Assembly (NCBI GenBank): GCA_050247075.1
Contig: JBFWUW010000021.1
Location: forward strand, 1-64,000
Length of the DNA stretch: 64,000 bases
Direction of reading: 5' to 3'
Source of the DNA: JBFWUW01 sp050247075
GTDB lineage: Bacteria > Planctomycetota > Planctomycetia > Pirellulales > JBFWUW01
A program made the translations under genes and the position numbers. The notes below the pieces were generated by a model. That model searched no databases, was not told the DNA's origin, and saw only the letters and a program-made list of their open reading frames with translations. Below, piece by piece: positions 41,340 through 50,856 of the stretch; positions within the stretch are counted from its first letter, which is position 1; each line of letters starts with the position of its first letter.

Positions 41340-42515
41340 GTGACCACCGCCAGCACACTCTTGATCCTGGGGGGCAGCGCAAGGGCGGCGGCCTGGTCGG
41401 CCGCGCGGGCCGGCTTTCAGCCGTTTGCCGGCGATTTTTTTGCCGATCAAGATCTGCACGAATGCTGCCCGGTTGAATTGGTAAAGAAGTACCCCCGAGA
41501 TTTGCTGGAGGTATCGCGAAGGTCGCCCCCTGGCGATTGGCTGTACACCGGGGGATTGGAGAACCATCCAAGGCTGGTGGATGCCATTGCCGCCGAACGC
41601 CGCTTGCTGGGGAATCCGGGCGATGTGCTGCGCCGGGTGCGCAATCCGTTTGACGTAGCCGCCGCCCTGTCGCGCTGCGGCATCACTTGCCCAGCGTTGG
41701 CCGCATCGGCTCATGGTTTGCCCCGTGATGGCACCTGGCTTTGCAAGCTCCGGCGTTCATCCGGCGGCCAAGGGATTTTTCCCTGGGACCAGACGCGGCA
41801 ATCAGGCATCTTGCCGACGCGGCCAAAAAGCAATTCTCGCCGGAACTACTTTCAAGAACGGATCGACGGGTTGCCGTGTGCCGCCGCGTATGTCGCGGCA
41901 AGTGGAAAGGCCCGACTGTTGGGAATCACCCAACAATTGATTGGCACGCCCTGGTGCGGTGCCCAGCCATTCGCGTATGCCGGCTCAATCGGTCCGTTCC
42001 CCACCAACGATCGCCAATTGTTGCAATGGGAACGAATCGGATCGGCGCTCGCCGAGGAGTTCAAGCTCGTCGGGCTGTTTGGGGTCGATGCGGTCTTGCA
42101 TCAAGATTCCGTCTGGCCGATTGAAGTCAACCCGCGTTACACGGCGTCGCTGGAAGTGCTGGAGCGCACGCTTGGCCTACAGACGGTGGCGCTACATGTA
42201 GCCGCATGCAGCCAGGGAATTTTGCCCGCGGCGATTGTGCCTGCTGGCCACGGGCGCTACAGCGGTAAGGCTGTTGTCTATGCCCAGGTGAATGGCACCG
42301 TCAACGAATTTCTCGCGAAAGCGTTTGCGGGCTTGAAGGGAGCCGCGGCCTGGCCCCAGCTAGCGGATATTCCGCGCATCGGCAGCGGCATCGTCCGCGG
42401 CTGGCCGATCTGTACCGTGTTGGCCGATGGGACATCGCCGACGGAAGTTGAGCAGCGGCTACAGTCGGACAGCGGAAAGATTCTTGAACTGCTGGAAGCG
42501 GCAGCGAACCGTTAA
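41340..42515 (+). CDS. ATP-grasp domain protein
   Basis: A 391-residue putative ATP-dependent carboxylate-amine or carboxylate-thiol ligase. The N-terminal lobe begins TLLILGGSARAAAWSAARAG, the lysine-containing strand is GTWLCKLRRSSGGQGIF, and the metal-binding end is FGVDAVLHQDSVWPIEVNPR, with the Glu/Asn pair typical of ATP-grasp. GTG 41340 is favoured over ATG 41268, which lies within the STAS gene. Similar proteins occur in the tetrahydromethanopterin C1 clusters of planctomycetes and methylotrophs; I recall this and have not checked it. The stop overlaps the convergent kinase gene by 4 bases. Confidence 0.82.
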   Translation: MTTASTLLILGGSARAAAWSAARAGFQPFAGDFFADQDLHECCPVELVKKYPRDLLEVSRRSPPGDWLYTGGLENHPRLVDAIAAERRLLGNPGDVLRRVRNPFDVAAALSRCGITCPALAASAHGLPRDGTWLCKLRRSSGGQGIFPWDQTRQSGILPTRPKSNSRRNYFQERIDGLPCAAAYVAASGKARLLGITQQLIGTPWCGAQPFAYAGSIGPFPTNDRQLLQWERIGSALAEEFKLVGLFGVDAVLHQDSVWPIEVNPRYTASLEVLERTLGLQTVALHVAACSQGILPAAIVPAGHGRYSGKAVVYAQVNGTVNEFLAKAFAGLKGAAAWPQLADIPRIGSGIVRGWPICTVLADGTSPTEVEQRLQSDSGKILELLEAAANR

Positions 42516-43618
42516 TCCAACTCTTCCAGCCACAGCCGGATTTCGTTTTCGTATTCGCTGGCCAGGTCGCCTTTGACCAACTGGCGATGGAAGCTGGCGG
42601 CGCCTTCTTTCACCAGGTCGGCGGCTTCCGCATTGGGAAAGCGGCGCATCGGGTCGGGCGCAATCAGTCCGCGACAGAGGTTCATCAACAATTCGTTGCA
42701 AACCACCTCGGCCGGCAGAATGGTATGCAGCCGCTGCACCAACATGCGTTTGGCTTCCAGATACTCCTTCAGGGTGCTCAAGCCGGCGAAGGGCCGCTGC
42801 CCCGACAGCATCTCCACCAACACATAGCCCAGGCTGGCCAGGTCCGAACGGGGCGAACTGTCATGCTCTTCCAACACTTCGGGCGCGGCATACGCCGGCG
42901 TGCAACTGCGGCGGGAGGGAGCATCGTCCAGGTCGAACGCCGAACCAATGTCGATGATCTTGGCGTTGCCGGTACGCTTGAGCATGATGTTGGAGGGCTT
43001 CAGGTCGCCGTGGACAATCCCCTGGCGATGCAGCGCGGCCAGTCCCGCCAGACACTCTCGCAAGACCGCAATGGCGATCCCCGGCTTCAGCCGCGGCTGC
43101 GTCGATCCGGCGGTGACGATGACGTTGTTCAAATAGTCCCAGCGACGGACACTGACGCGGTGCCGCACGCGGTCCAGCGTTGCCATCGACATCAGTCGTT
43201 CCAGGTCGTAGCCGTCCACCCATTCCATTTCCATCAGGCGGATGCGGCTGCGATCGACAAAGTTATGCACGTCGATCAGATTGTCTTGCTGAATCTGCGC
43301 CACGCGGGCGGCAATGGCCGCCATGCGGGCCATGCATTCGTCGTAAGCGCGGGCCGTTTCAAAGCGCTCGGGCGAGAAGACCTTGAGGGCTACCGGTAGC
43401 GTGAAATTGTCCGTGCCGCGGCGCTCGCTAAGAAATACGGTCCCTTGCCCCCCCTCTCCCAATTTGCGCAGCAAGTGGTGGTGTACCGTCCAGTTGAACG
43501 GCTGCCCGTCGATCAGGGCCTGGTAACGGTCCAGCAAATCGCTGGGACAGCGAGCCTTCTTGTCGCCGCCCCCAAGCGTCATGGTGTTGGCATGGGGAGG
43601 AAACGTGGTCGTACTCAT
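42512..43618 (-). CDS. Hanks-type serine/threonine protein kinase
   Basis: A cytoplasmic kinase of 368 residues with no visible membrane segment. The Gly loop is GEGGQGTV (54-61), the ATP-anchoring lysine Lys79 (VALKVF), the catalytic loop HGDLKPSN (203-210, Asp205) with Gly where Arg is usual, the metal motif DIG (223-225) instead of DFG, and APEVL after it. All core catalytic residues are kept, so activity is expected, with non-RD type control. ATG 43618 avoids six extra residues of the ATG at 43636. The ECF sigma gene is divergent, 318 bases away. Confidence 0.9.
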   Translation of the reverse strand: MSTTTFPPHANTMTLGGGDKKARCPSDLLDRYQALIDGQPFNWTVHHHLLRKLGEGGQGTVFLSERRGTDNFTLPVALKVFSPERFETARAYDECMARMAAIAARVAQIQQDNLIDVHNFVDRSRIRLMEMEWVDGYDLERLMSMATLDRVRHRVSVRRWDYLNNVIVTAGSTQPRLKPGIAIAVLRECLAGLAALHRQGIVHGDLKPSNIMLKRTGNAKIIDIGSAFDLDDAPSRRSCTPAYAAPEVLEEHDSSPRSDLASLGYVLVEMLSGQRPFAGLSTLKEYLEAKRMLVQRLHTILPAEVVCNELLMNLCRGLIAPDPMRRFPNAEAADLVKEGAASFHRQLVKGDLASEYENEIRLWLEELD

Positions 43619-43936
43619 GGACTCCGCCTTTCGCATTCACACTCGGTTCCGAACGTGCCCGCGCCGCCCCTCCCTCTCCGGCAGGCACAAGTATCTTAGG
43701 GGCGCGGCGGCACCGCCGTCCAGATGTCGGCCACTCGGTTGCCAGCACCGCGGCCGATTCTCCTCTTGCAAATTTGAGATGAGTTGCTTTCTGATTTGCA
43801 TTTCCATCGCCAACGATTAGAGTGACGGAACGGTGGGCGTCCACCCGTCCGCAGGGTGGAGCTGCGCGCTAGCGAAAGTGTGGAAGCTGCCTCCGTGAGA
43901 GAGGCTTACGGCGGCCACAACCGGGAAAGCCTCGCC

Positions 43937-44536
43937 ATGCACGATAAAGAGTCGATCGATTTGGTAGCCCGGTATCGCGGCGGCGACGAGCAAGCCGCGG
44001 ATGAACTGTTCAAGCGGTACGTGGGCCGCTTAACGGCGTTGGCCCGCAGCCGTTTGTCGCAAAAGATGTCTCGGCGGATCGACGCGGACGATGTCGTGCA
44101 GTCGGCCTACCGCAGTTTTTTCGTGCATGCCCGCCAGGGCAGCTACTCACTGGATGACAGCGGCGACTTGTGGCGGCTGCTCGTTGTGATCACCTTGAAC
44201 AAGCTGCGCAGCCAGGTCGAGCGGCACTCGGCCGGCAAACGGGCGATCAACGCCGAGCAAAGTTTTGCGCAAGACAACAGTCTTGTGCGGCTTCGTCCCG
44301 AAGCTGTCACGCGAGAACCCTCGCCCGACGAAGCCCTGGCCGTCGTTGAAGAAGTCGCCAAACTGATGCAAGGGCTGAATCCGTTACAATGCAAAATGGT
44401 GGAGTTGCGTCTGCAAGGCTACCAACTTGAGGAAATCGCCGAACAGGTCAACCGATCAGAACGTGGCGTGCGCCGCCTGCTGGATAAAATCAAGGACCGC
44501 CTCAACGATCAAATGGCCGGCCCTTCGGACGAATGA
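43937..44536 (+). CDS. ECF-like sigma-70 family factor, planctomycete kinase-associated type
   Basis: A 199-residue sigma factor. Region 2 includes MSRRIDADDVVQSAYRSFF; region 4 is a helix-turn-helix near 165-190 (YQLEEIAEQVNRSERGVRRL). The MSRRIDADDVVQSA block is typical of the ECF group that sits beside Ser/Thr kinase genes in planctomycetes. ATG 43937 fits the alignment; the earlier in-frame ATG at 43856 would add 27 residues. The big kinase-STAND-TPR gene follows 267 bases downstream and the smaller kinase lies divergently upstream. Confidence 0.9.
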   Translation: MHDKESIDLVARYRGGDEQAADELFKRYVGRLTALARSRLSQKMSRRIDADDVVQSAYRSFFVHARQGSYSLDDSGDLWRLLVVITLNKLRSQVERHSAGKRAINAEQSFAQDNSLVRLRPEAVTREPSPDEALAVVEEVAKLMQGLNPLQCKMVELRLQGYQLEEIAEQVNRSERGVRRLLDKIKDRLNDQMAGPSDE

Positions 44537-44803
44537 GCGTATAATTGCGTTTCGTACGGCCAATGAACGCCTGCCGACCAACGGGAAGGCCGAAAGCCAT
44601 GTAATTTGAAGCGTTAGCACAGGATCGTTATCCAAACGAACCGCCAAAAGCCTACAACCGTCACGATCTGGCCGTTCTTTTAACGGCCAGGCGCATTTCA
44701 TCCCTCGATTCCTCCCGTTTTTCAGACATACTAACGTAACAGGCCGTTGGATGGGCCTTCGGCCTGATTCCTGGTTATTCCCTCCGTGCTCGCGGTCCCC
44801 GCC

Positions 44804-47800
44804 ATGTCGCAAACTCCCTCGGGCGATACGCATTCGCCGCGCAGCGACGAGGCGATCGAAGACATCCTGGAGAGATTCGAATTGGCCTGGCAAGGGGGCG
44901 TGGTGCCCAGGATCGACGACTTCTTGCCTCCGCCGGCCGACGAGACACCCGCTGCCGCCAAGACCCACCGTGAACTGCTGGAAGAGCTCATCAAGATCGA
45001 CTTGGAGTACCGCTGGCGGCGCGGTGCCAGCGACCGCTCGACGAGCCTCATGAACCAAGGCGCGGCCAGCGGCGACACCTTCCCTCGGCGGCTTAGTCTG
45101 GAAGACTACGCCGCCAGGTTTCCTCAGTTGCCCTCGGCCGAAGGACTCTCGCTGGATTTAATCGTCGAGGAATACCGCGTCCGCCGCCGCTGGGGAGATC
45201 GCCCGCCCCAGTCGGTCTTTCTAGACCGCTTCCCACAATTTGGCATGCAATTGGCCGCAGCGCTGGAGCGGGTTGATCGCGAAACATTGCCCAGCCGTAA
45301 GCAGTTATCGGATACGAATGCCGTCGATACCGATGTTGTCTTGGCCCCTTCCACATCCAACCCCTTGCCGACGGTGAGATCGGCGGTGCCGCCGACGCCG
45401 GCGGACAATGTGCCGATGCCGGCCAAGATTGGCCGCTATGTGGTCCGAGGCCAGTTGGGGCGAGGTGGATTTGGCACCGTTTACCTGGGCTTTGACGAGG
45501 AATTGCAGCGGCAAGTAGCGATCAAGGTTCCGCGGGCGGACCGTTTTCGCTCGAGCGGCGGCGTGCAAGCCTTCTTTCGCGAGGCGCGGTTGGCCGCGCA
45601 GCTCCGGCACGACGCCCTGGTCGATGTGTACGATGTGGGACGGTCGCCCGACGGCAGTTGCTACATCGTCATGCAGTTTATTGACGGCCGTCCGCTGAAC
45701 GTCATATTGGCGCAAGAGCGGGTATCGCCGCAGCAAGCCGCGTCGTGGATTGCCCGCGTGGCCGAGGCCGTGCATTGCGCCCATAAGATTGGGCTGGTGC
45801 ATGGCGACCTGAAGCCAGCCAATATCTTGATCGATCGAGAAGGCCACCCGCACGTCGCCGATTTTGGCCTGGCGATCGCCGAGCAAGAACAGCCGGAACA
45901 AGCCGGCTTTGTGTCGGGCACTCCCGCCTACATGGCACCGGAGCAGGTTCGCGGCGAACGCCACCGGTTGGATGGCCGCACGGACTTGTGGAGCCTGGGG
46001 GTGATGCTCTACGAAATGCTGACGGGCCGCCGGCCCTTCGTGGCCCCCAGCGTTCAAGATCTGTTTGAGGAGATTCAGCAACGCGATCCCAAGCCGCCAA
46101 GGCAAATGGACGATGCCATCACGCCCGACTTGGAGTGGGTCTGCCTGAAGTGCTTGTCGAAGCGTGTCGCCGACCGTTACACCACCGGCATGGATCTGGT
46201 GATGGACCTTCGCCAGACGATGACCGATTCCGTCTTGGAGTCGCTGGGGGGGCCGGCCTCGATCGTCGGCCGGTCGTTATCCATCGATCGCGGGCGCGAC
46301 GCGCAAAACTGGGCGCCGGGCAACCGGCAATCGACGTCGTCCTCGCGATCCAAATCGGCCCGTCCGACCAACATTCCCACCATGCAGACCAGCTTCATTG
46401 GTCGCGACCGCGAGCTGATTGAACTGTCGGTGCTGGTCATGGATGCGCCCCAGCACCTGGTGACGGTCATCGGCCCGGGCGGAATGGGCAAGACACGGCT
46501 GGCGCTACGGGTGGGCGAGGAGATGCTGGAGCAAATGGCGGGCGGTTGCTGGTTTGCCGATCTGCGCGACGCTCGCACGGCCGAGCAAGTCAGCCATGTT
46601 GTGGCAGCCGCGTTGGGGGTGCAGCTCACCAGCGGGGAAGCGCCCGAGCAGGTTGTGGGCAATATTCTGGAATACCGCAAGCCGCTGCTGTTGATTCTGG
46701 ACAATTTCGAGCAGGCCGTGGAAGCGGCCGAGGCCACGGTGGGTACCTGGCGGGCCAGGGCACCGCATGCCACGTTCCTGATTACCAGCCGGGCGGCGCT
46801 GGGGCTGGCCGGCGAGCGCGAATACGAACTTGGCCCCCTTTCGGTACCGGCAGCGGAACAGACAGGGACCATGCGGCCTGAATCGTTGACCTGCTACGAC
46901 AGCGTGCGGCTATTTTGCCAGCGCGCCGCCGAAGCCCAAGCCGGTTTTGAACTGGATGAGGAAAACATGGCTTCCGTGGCCGCGATTTGCGCGGAGCTGG
47001 AAGGCATTCCCTTGGCGGTGGAGTTGGCCGCGGCGCGCGTCAAGGTGCTCAAGCCGGCGCAAATCGCCCAGAAGTTGAATCAAAAGTTTCAACTGCTGCA
47101 GTCATCGCGGCGCGACCTGACACCCCGGCAGCAAACGCTGTGGGGTGCCATCGACTGGAGCTTTGAGCTACTCAAGGAGTGGGAAAAGCACGTCTTCATG
47201 CAGGCCTGCATCTTTCAGGGCGGCTTTAACCTGGAGAGCGCGGAGAGCATTATCGACCTGAACGGCTACCCTGATGCCCCCATGACGCTGGATTGCATCG
47301 ACAGCCTGCGCGACAAGAGCCTGCTGACCGTGTCGCAGACGAAGTACGAGACACGATTTAATATGTATGCCTCGGTTCGCGAATATGGCCAGCAACAATG
47401 GCAAAAACTGGCCGAACCTGCGCGGCAGCGGTCCTTGGCGGAACGCTTCGCGGCCAGGTTCGTGGCTTTCGCGGAAGGTTGGAACCGTAAACTGTTGGGC
47501 CCTGCGGGACCAGAAGCGCTAGACCGGTTACGCCAAGAGACGGGCAATCTGTTTGCCGTGCAAGACCGGGCCTTGGAGAACGACGATCCCGATACGGCGG
47601 CCCGCGCTATTCTGTCCATTGCGCGGTCCATGGCCGTGCGAGGGCCGGCCGATCAGCGTGCCCCCCGGCTAGACCGCTCTCTGGCGGCGCTCGGCAAGGC
47701 CGAGCCAAAACTGGCGATACAGTTGGCCACGGCCGCCGCGGAAGCACACCAGGCCATCGGCCGCTGGGATCGCGCCTTGGAACTGGCCGATCAGGCGGCC

Positions 47801-48868
47801 GCCGACGCCGCCGAGCTGGGGGCCAAGCCGTTGTTGGTGGCGGCATTGCGGTTGCAAGGAGAACTACGGCGGCAGCGAGGAGACAACGCAGCGGCCACTT
47901 TGCACCTGACGGAAAGTGAATTGCTGGCGCGCGAGTTGGGCGATCAGCGGGGCGTGGCTTTGGCCTTGGCCAGCCGCGCTTTTTTGTTGCGTCAACAGGG
48001 GCACAACGACCAGGCTCTGGCCCGCTATGCCGAGGCCGACATGCTGGTGCAGGACGTGGGCGATATGATCGCCAGCGCCAACATTGCCCGCGGCCGTGGG
48101 CATGTGCTGGCGCAACAAGGCGATTACAACGGTGCCTTGCGGTGTTACGCCGAGGCCGAAGCCCTGGCTCGGAACATTCACGACGAACGGACCTTGTGCC
48201 TGGCCGTGGGCAATCGGGGCATGGTGCTGGCCGATCGCGGCGACTACGCGGGTGCCACCGAGTGCTACCAACTGGCCGAGCAACTCGCGCGGAAGAATGG
48301 TGACAAGCGGGGAATCGCCATCAATGTCGGCAACCGGGGTATTTTGTACCGCGACCGGGGTGATCCGCAGGCTTCGCTGGCCTGCTACCGAGAAGCCGAA
48401 AGCCTCAACCGTGAGGTCGGTTCCAAGTTTGGAGTAGCCGTCAACCTGGGCAATCGCGGCAACGCCTTGGCGGACCTGGGCCACCTGGCCGAGGCTCTCC
48501 GCTGCTACGACGAGGCAGAGGCTTCCAATCGCGCGTCGGGCAACAAGTTCTTGCTGGCGCTGAATCTCAGCGATCGGGCTTGGACCTTGCACCAGCAAGG
48601 CGAAACGGCCGCCGCCCGCGAGAAGCTGCACGAATCGCTGTTGCTACTGGCCGAAGCCGGCGCGGAACAAGGCATCGAGGCGTTTGACTGCCTGGCCGTG
48701 TTGGCCCAGGTCGAGGCGGCTTTGGGCAACTCGGACGAAGCACGCCGACGGGCCGTGGACGCCCTGGCCTTGGCCGAACGACTGGAACTGACCGACAGCC
48801 ACCCCAAAGTTCGTATTCGCGAACATTTGACCGCGCTGCGCACGGCGGCCGCACCGGCATCGCCTTAG
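44804..48868 (+). CDS. Ser/Thr kinase fused to STAND NTPase and TPR repeats
   Basis: A giant signalling protein of 1354 residues. After an N-terminal region of about 205 residues comes a Hanks kinase (about 208-475) with GRGGFGTVY, VAIKVPR, HGDLKPANI, DFGLA and APEQV. A STAND-type NTPase follows from about 526 (SFIGRDRELIEL) with P-loop VIGPGGMGKTRLAL and LLILDNFEQA, then a helical region near 800-930. At least eight TPR-like units near 945-1330 have 40-residue spacing. This is AfsR/NB-ARC-like architecture with an added kinase. ATG 44786 is an alternative start. No membrane segment is visible. Confidence 0.92.
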   Translation: MSQTPSGDTHSPRSDEAIEDILERFELAWQGGVVPRIDDFLPPPADETPAAAKTHRELLEELIKIDLEYRWRRGASDRSTSLMNQGAASGDTFPRRLSLEDYAARFPQLPSAEGLSLDLIVEEYRVRRRWGDRPPQSVFLDRFPQFGMQLAAALERVDRETLPSRKQLSDTNAVDTDVVLAPSTSNPLPTVRSAVPPTPADNVPMPAKIGRYVVRGQLGRGGFGTVYLGFDEELQRQVAIKVPRADRFRSSGGVQAFFREARLAAQLRHDALVDVYDVGRSPDGSCYIVMQFIDGRPLNVILAQERVSPQQAASWIARVAEAVHCAHKIGLVHGDLKPANILIDREGHPHVADFGLAIAEQEQPEQAGFVSGTPAYMAPEQVRGERHRLDGRTDLWSLGVMLYEMLTGRRPFVAPSVQDLFEEIQQRDPKPPRQMDDAITPDLEWVCLKCLSKRVADRYTTGMDLVMDLRQTMTDSVLESLGGPASIVGRSLSIDRGRDAQNWAPGNRQSTSSSRSKSARPTNIPTMQTSFIGRDRELIELSVLVMDAPQHLVTVIGPGGMGKTRLALRVGEEMLEQMAGGCWFADLRDARTAEQVSHVVAAALGVQLTSGEAPEQVVGNILEYRKPLLLILDNFEQAVEAAEATVGTWRARAPHATFLITSRAALGLAGEREYELGPLSVPAAEQTGTMRPESLTCYDSVRLFCQRAAEAQAGFELDEENMASVAAICAELEGIPLAVELAAARVKVLKPAQIAQKLNQKFQLLQSSRRDLTPRQQTLWGAIDWSFELLKEWEKHVFMQACIFQGGFNLESAESIIDLNGYPDAPMTLDCIDSLRDKSLLTVSQTKYETRFNMYASVREYGQQQWQKLAEPARQRSLAERFAARFVAFAEGWNRKLLGPAGPEALDRLRQETGNLFAVQDRALENDDPDTAARAILSIARSMAVRGPADQRAPRLDRSLAALGKAEPKLAIQLATAAAEAHQAIGRWDRALELADQAAADAAELGAKPLLVAALRLQGELRRQRGDNAAATLHLTESELLARELGDQRGVALALASRAFLLRQQGHNDQALARYAEADMLVQDVGDMIASANIARGRGHVLAQQGDYNGALRCYAEAEALARNIHDERTLCLAVGNRGMVLADRGDYAGATECYQLAEQLARKNGDKRGIAINVGNRGILYRDRGDPQASLACYREAESLNREVGSKFGVAVNLGNRGNALADLGHLAEALRCYDEAEASNRASGNKFLLALNLSDRAWTLHQQGETAAAREKLHESLLLLAEAGAEQGIEAFDCLAVLAQVEAALGNSDEARRRAVDALALAERLELTDSHPKVRIREHLTALRTAAAPASP

Positions 48869-49359
48869 CGGTACAACCGGCTCCCCTTCTTGCGGTGCTT
48901 GCGCATGTCCAGCCCCAGGGCATTGGTGATCGGGCTGGTGGCCTGCTCCAGCGCGTCCGTAATCATCGAGCCGTTGTCTTCGATAACCACCACCCGGTCG
49001 CCCGGCTGCAAGGCGTAGTCGTGCAAGATGTCAACGGACCCCTTATTCTTATCGAAGGGGACCTTGAAGTATTCAACCTGGCCGGTCTCCACCGACTTGC
49101 GGGCCACCGCGACTTGCATACGCTTGAATTTCTTGGTGGCTTTCGATTGCTCCAGCGCCTGTTGCACGGTAATCGAACGGGGGAGCGCCGCGGTGACTTC
49201 CGTGGTCTTCTTATTCAAGCCGCGTAGTTCCACCGTGTATGACGGAGTTTCGGGTGCTAGCGTTGCTTGTTGCGCACGCATCGAGCCGCAACCCGTGCAG
49301 GCCGCCAGGGCCGCCAGGCTCCATCCACACAACCAAACCGCTCGCGAAGACGTTTGCAC
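48865..49359 (-). CDS. Small lipoprotein of unknown function
   Basis: A 164-residue exported protein with a signal segment ending in LAACTGC (lipobox candidate Cys21 or Cys24). The mature part is rich in Thr, Lys and Val and resembles SLBB-type beta-grasp domains of polysaccharide export proteins (VDILHDYALQPGDRVVV), but no export partners are near. The C-terminus is basic (MRKHRKKGSRLYR). Its stop overlaps the stop of the kinase gene on the other strand by 4 bases. Confidence 0.75.
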   Translation of the reverse strand: MQTSSRAVWLCGWSLAALAACTGCGSMRAQQATLAPETPSYTVELRGLNKKTTEVTAALPRSITVQQALEQSKATKKFKRMQVAVARKSVETGQVEYFKVPFDKNKGSVDILHDYALQPGDRVVVIEDNGSMITDALEQATSPITNALGLDMRKHRKKGSRLYR

Positions 49360-49525
49360 GGCTGAAACCCTCGTGTGATGCGGGCAGGCGGATTACGTGC
49401 CTGCTGGCCTCGCCTTATCAAATCGTTGTAACCGTTACCGGCGGAATTATCGGCACAATTTAACGGCAACTTGCGGAGAAGCGAAAAGTTTGCCCGCCAG
49501 CCGTGCCAGCATTAATCGTTGGCGG

Positions 49526-50077
49526 CTAGAAAGATTCCGTGCGATTGGGCAGCCTATCGGTCGAGAAGGAGGTCATCACCCAGCGGTTGCCCTCTTTCCG
49601 CAGTTGCACCGTAAACGGCCGCACGTAATTGTCGTGCAGAAAGACCCCTTCGGCCTTGGGGCGGTTGACAGTCAACCGACCGATGAAGCTGGCCGTGGCC
49701 CGCCGTTCCTTGCCCGCCGAATTGATCTCGATCTGGAGGTTGCCCGTCACTTTGGCGTCCGCCACGTCCAACGTGGGAAGCATGGCTTGCACCGTGCTCC
49801 GCATGGCCAAGGCCTCGGGTGCAATGAAGGCCAGTACGGCCGGCAGATCGTTTTGTTTGACGGCCAGGGCGGCCGCGTCGAGCGTTTGCTCGATCTCCTC
49901 GCGTTCGGTAACGACCGTGCGCTCAATGACCAGCGCCGCGGCGGACAGGGCCAGCGTGGTCAGTATGGCGGCCAGCACCCCCCGATGCCGCGAGTGGTAA
50001 TACCCCACTCCCAGCATGGCCAACAGCGGCAAGGCGATCCACACGATCGGCCAAGGGTCTTCGTACAACCAAGTCAT
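49526..50077 (-). CDS. Small membrane protein with soluble domain
   Basis: A 183-residue protein with two membrane segments near the N-terminus (IVWIALPLLAMLGVGYY and LAAILTTLALSAAALVI) and a soluble C-terminal domain of about 120 residues with an NTF2-like feel (LTVNRPKAEGVFLHDNYVRP). The role is unknown. Its start overlaps the stop of the upstream gene by 4 bases, so the two are translationally coupled. Confidence 0.72.
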   Translation of the reverse strand: MTWLYEDPWPIVWIALPLLAMLGVGYYHSRHRGVLAAILTTLALSAAALVIERTVVTEREEIEQTLDAAALAVKQNDLPAVLAFIAPEALAMRSTVQAMLPTLDVADAKVTGNLQIEINSAGKERRATASFIGRLTVNRPKAEGVFLHDNYVRPFTVQLRKEGNRWVMTSFSTDRLPNRTESF

Positions 50078-50469
50078 GGGGTGTTTCCGTTGGTACCCGG
50101 CACCGACTGGGGCGGCGGAACGGCGTTACCCCGCCTCTTTCTCAACAAGACAAACCAGGCCCCACCCACGACCATCACCAACAACGCGGCTAGCGGCCAC
50201 GTTTGAACCTGCCGCTCGCGGGCTGCGGCAACTTGCCCCGGCTGCTTTTCGCCATCGGCTGCCGTCGTGGCGGGATTAGCCAGGCCTTGCTTCCAGGCAT
50301 GTTCACGGCCGACACGCCGCGACTCCAGATTTTCTTGCCGTTGCGAAAACTTGGGCCCCATCACCACCAGGCCCGCCAGGGCCGCAATGCCAAACAGATA
50401 GGCCCAATACCACGGTGAGTCTGTCAGCCGAGATACGGGAGGCGGCGATGGTGGTTGAGGAGATGGCAT
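50074..50469 (-). CDS. Small two-segment membrane protein
   Basis: A 131-residue protein. A Pro/Ser-rich N-terminus is followed by a membrane segment (YWAYLFGIAALAGLVVMG), a charged stretch of about 50 residues, and a second segment (LAALLVMVVGGAWFVLL) ending RKRRG. No domain was recognised. It is the first gene of a pair with the one ending at 49526. Confidence 0.68.
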   Translation of the reverse strand: MPSPQPPSPPPVSRLTDSPWYWAYLFGIAALAGLVVMGPKFSQRQENLESRRVGREHAWKQGLANPATTAADGEKQPGQVAAARERQVQTWPLAALLVMVVGGAWFVLLRKRRGNAVPPPQSVPGTNGNTP

Positions 50470-50856
50470 GTCGGTTGCCCGGCAATGGTGTACGTGGTTA
50501 TGAAATCGGCCGATTCAGGCTCTCGGCAAGGTGCAAGGAATACCCCTCGTTGGGTGCGCCTTTGACGATTCCCTTGATGTTAGGCCAAATGCGACCCGTT
50601 TGATTGCCGTGCAAGAAATCAACCGCGGCACCCAAGTTCAATGATAAACAGGCGACATTGCTCTCTCGCACGATGCAAACCGCCTGGCTGAAGTTAGCCG
50701 ATGTTGCCTGCGCAATCAAACCTGATGGCCACGGCCAGAAATAGTTTGACACTTTCCTGGCTACTGCTAGAATCCCGGCGCATCCACGCTTGACACCTCG
50801 CGCTGCGACCTCTTCTCATAGGCACCCCACCCATCCTGGCTTGCGGGAGTCCCTTT
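50470..50856. other. 387-base intergenic region upstream of the pilin-subtilase
   Basis: Divergent from the small membrane proteins. It contains a strong promoter-like site at 50746-50773 and otherwise no feature I can support. A short minus-strand frame of 84 codons at 50498-50752 overlaps the promoter and is not convincing. Confidence 0.5.
50746..50773 (+). promoter_or_regulatory. Strong sigma-70-like promoter for the subtilase gene
   Basis: TTGACA (50746-50751, perfect -35) and TAGAAT (50768-50773) are spaced by 16 bases, with the extended -10 dinucleotide TG at 50765-50766. This is the best promoter match in the window. The ATG is at 50857, about 77 bases from the predicted start site, with GGGAG ahead of it. 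Confidence 0.6.

Noticed and set aside
50498..50752. Minus-strand 84-codon frame upstream of the subtilase
   Set aside because: Overlaps the -35 of the best promoter and has no recognisable motif or ribosome binding site.
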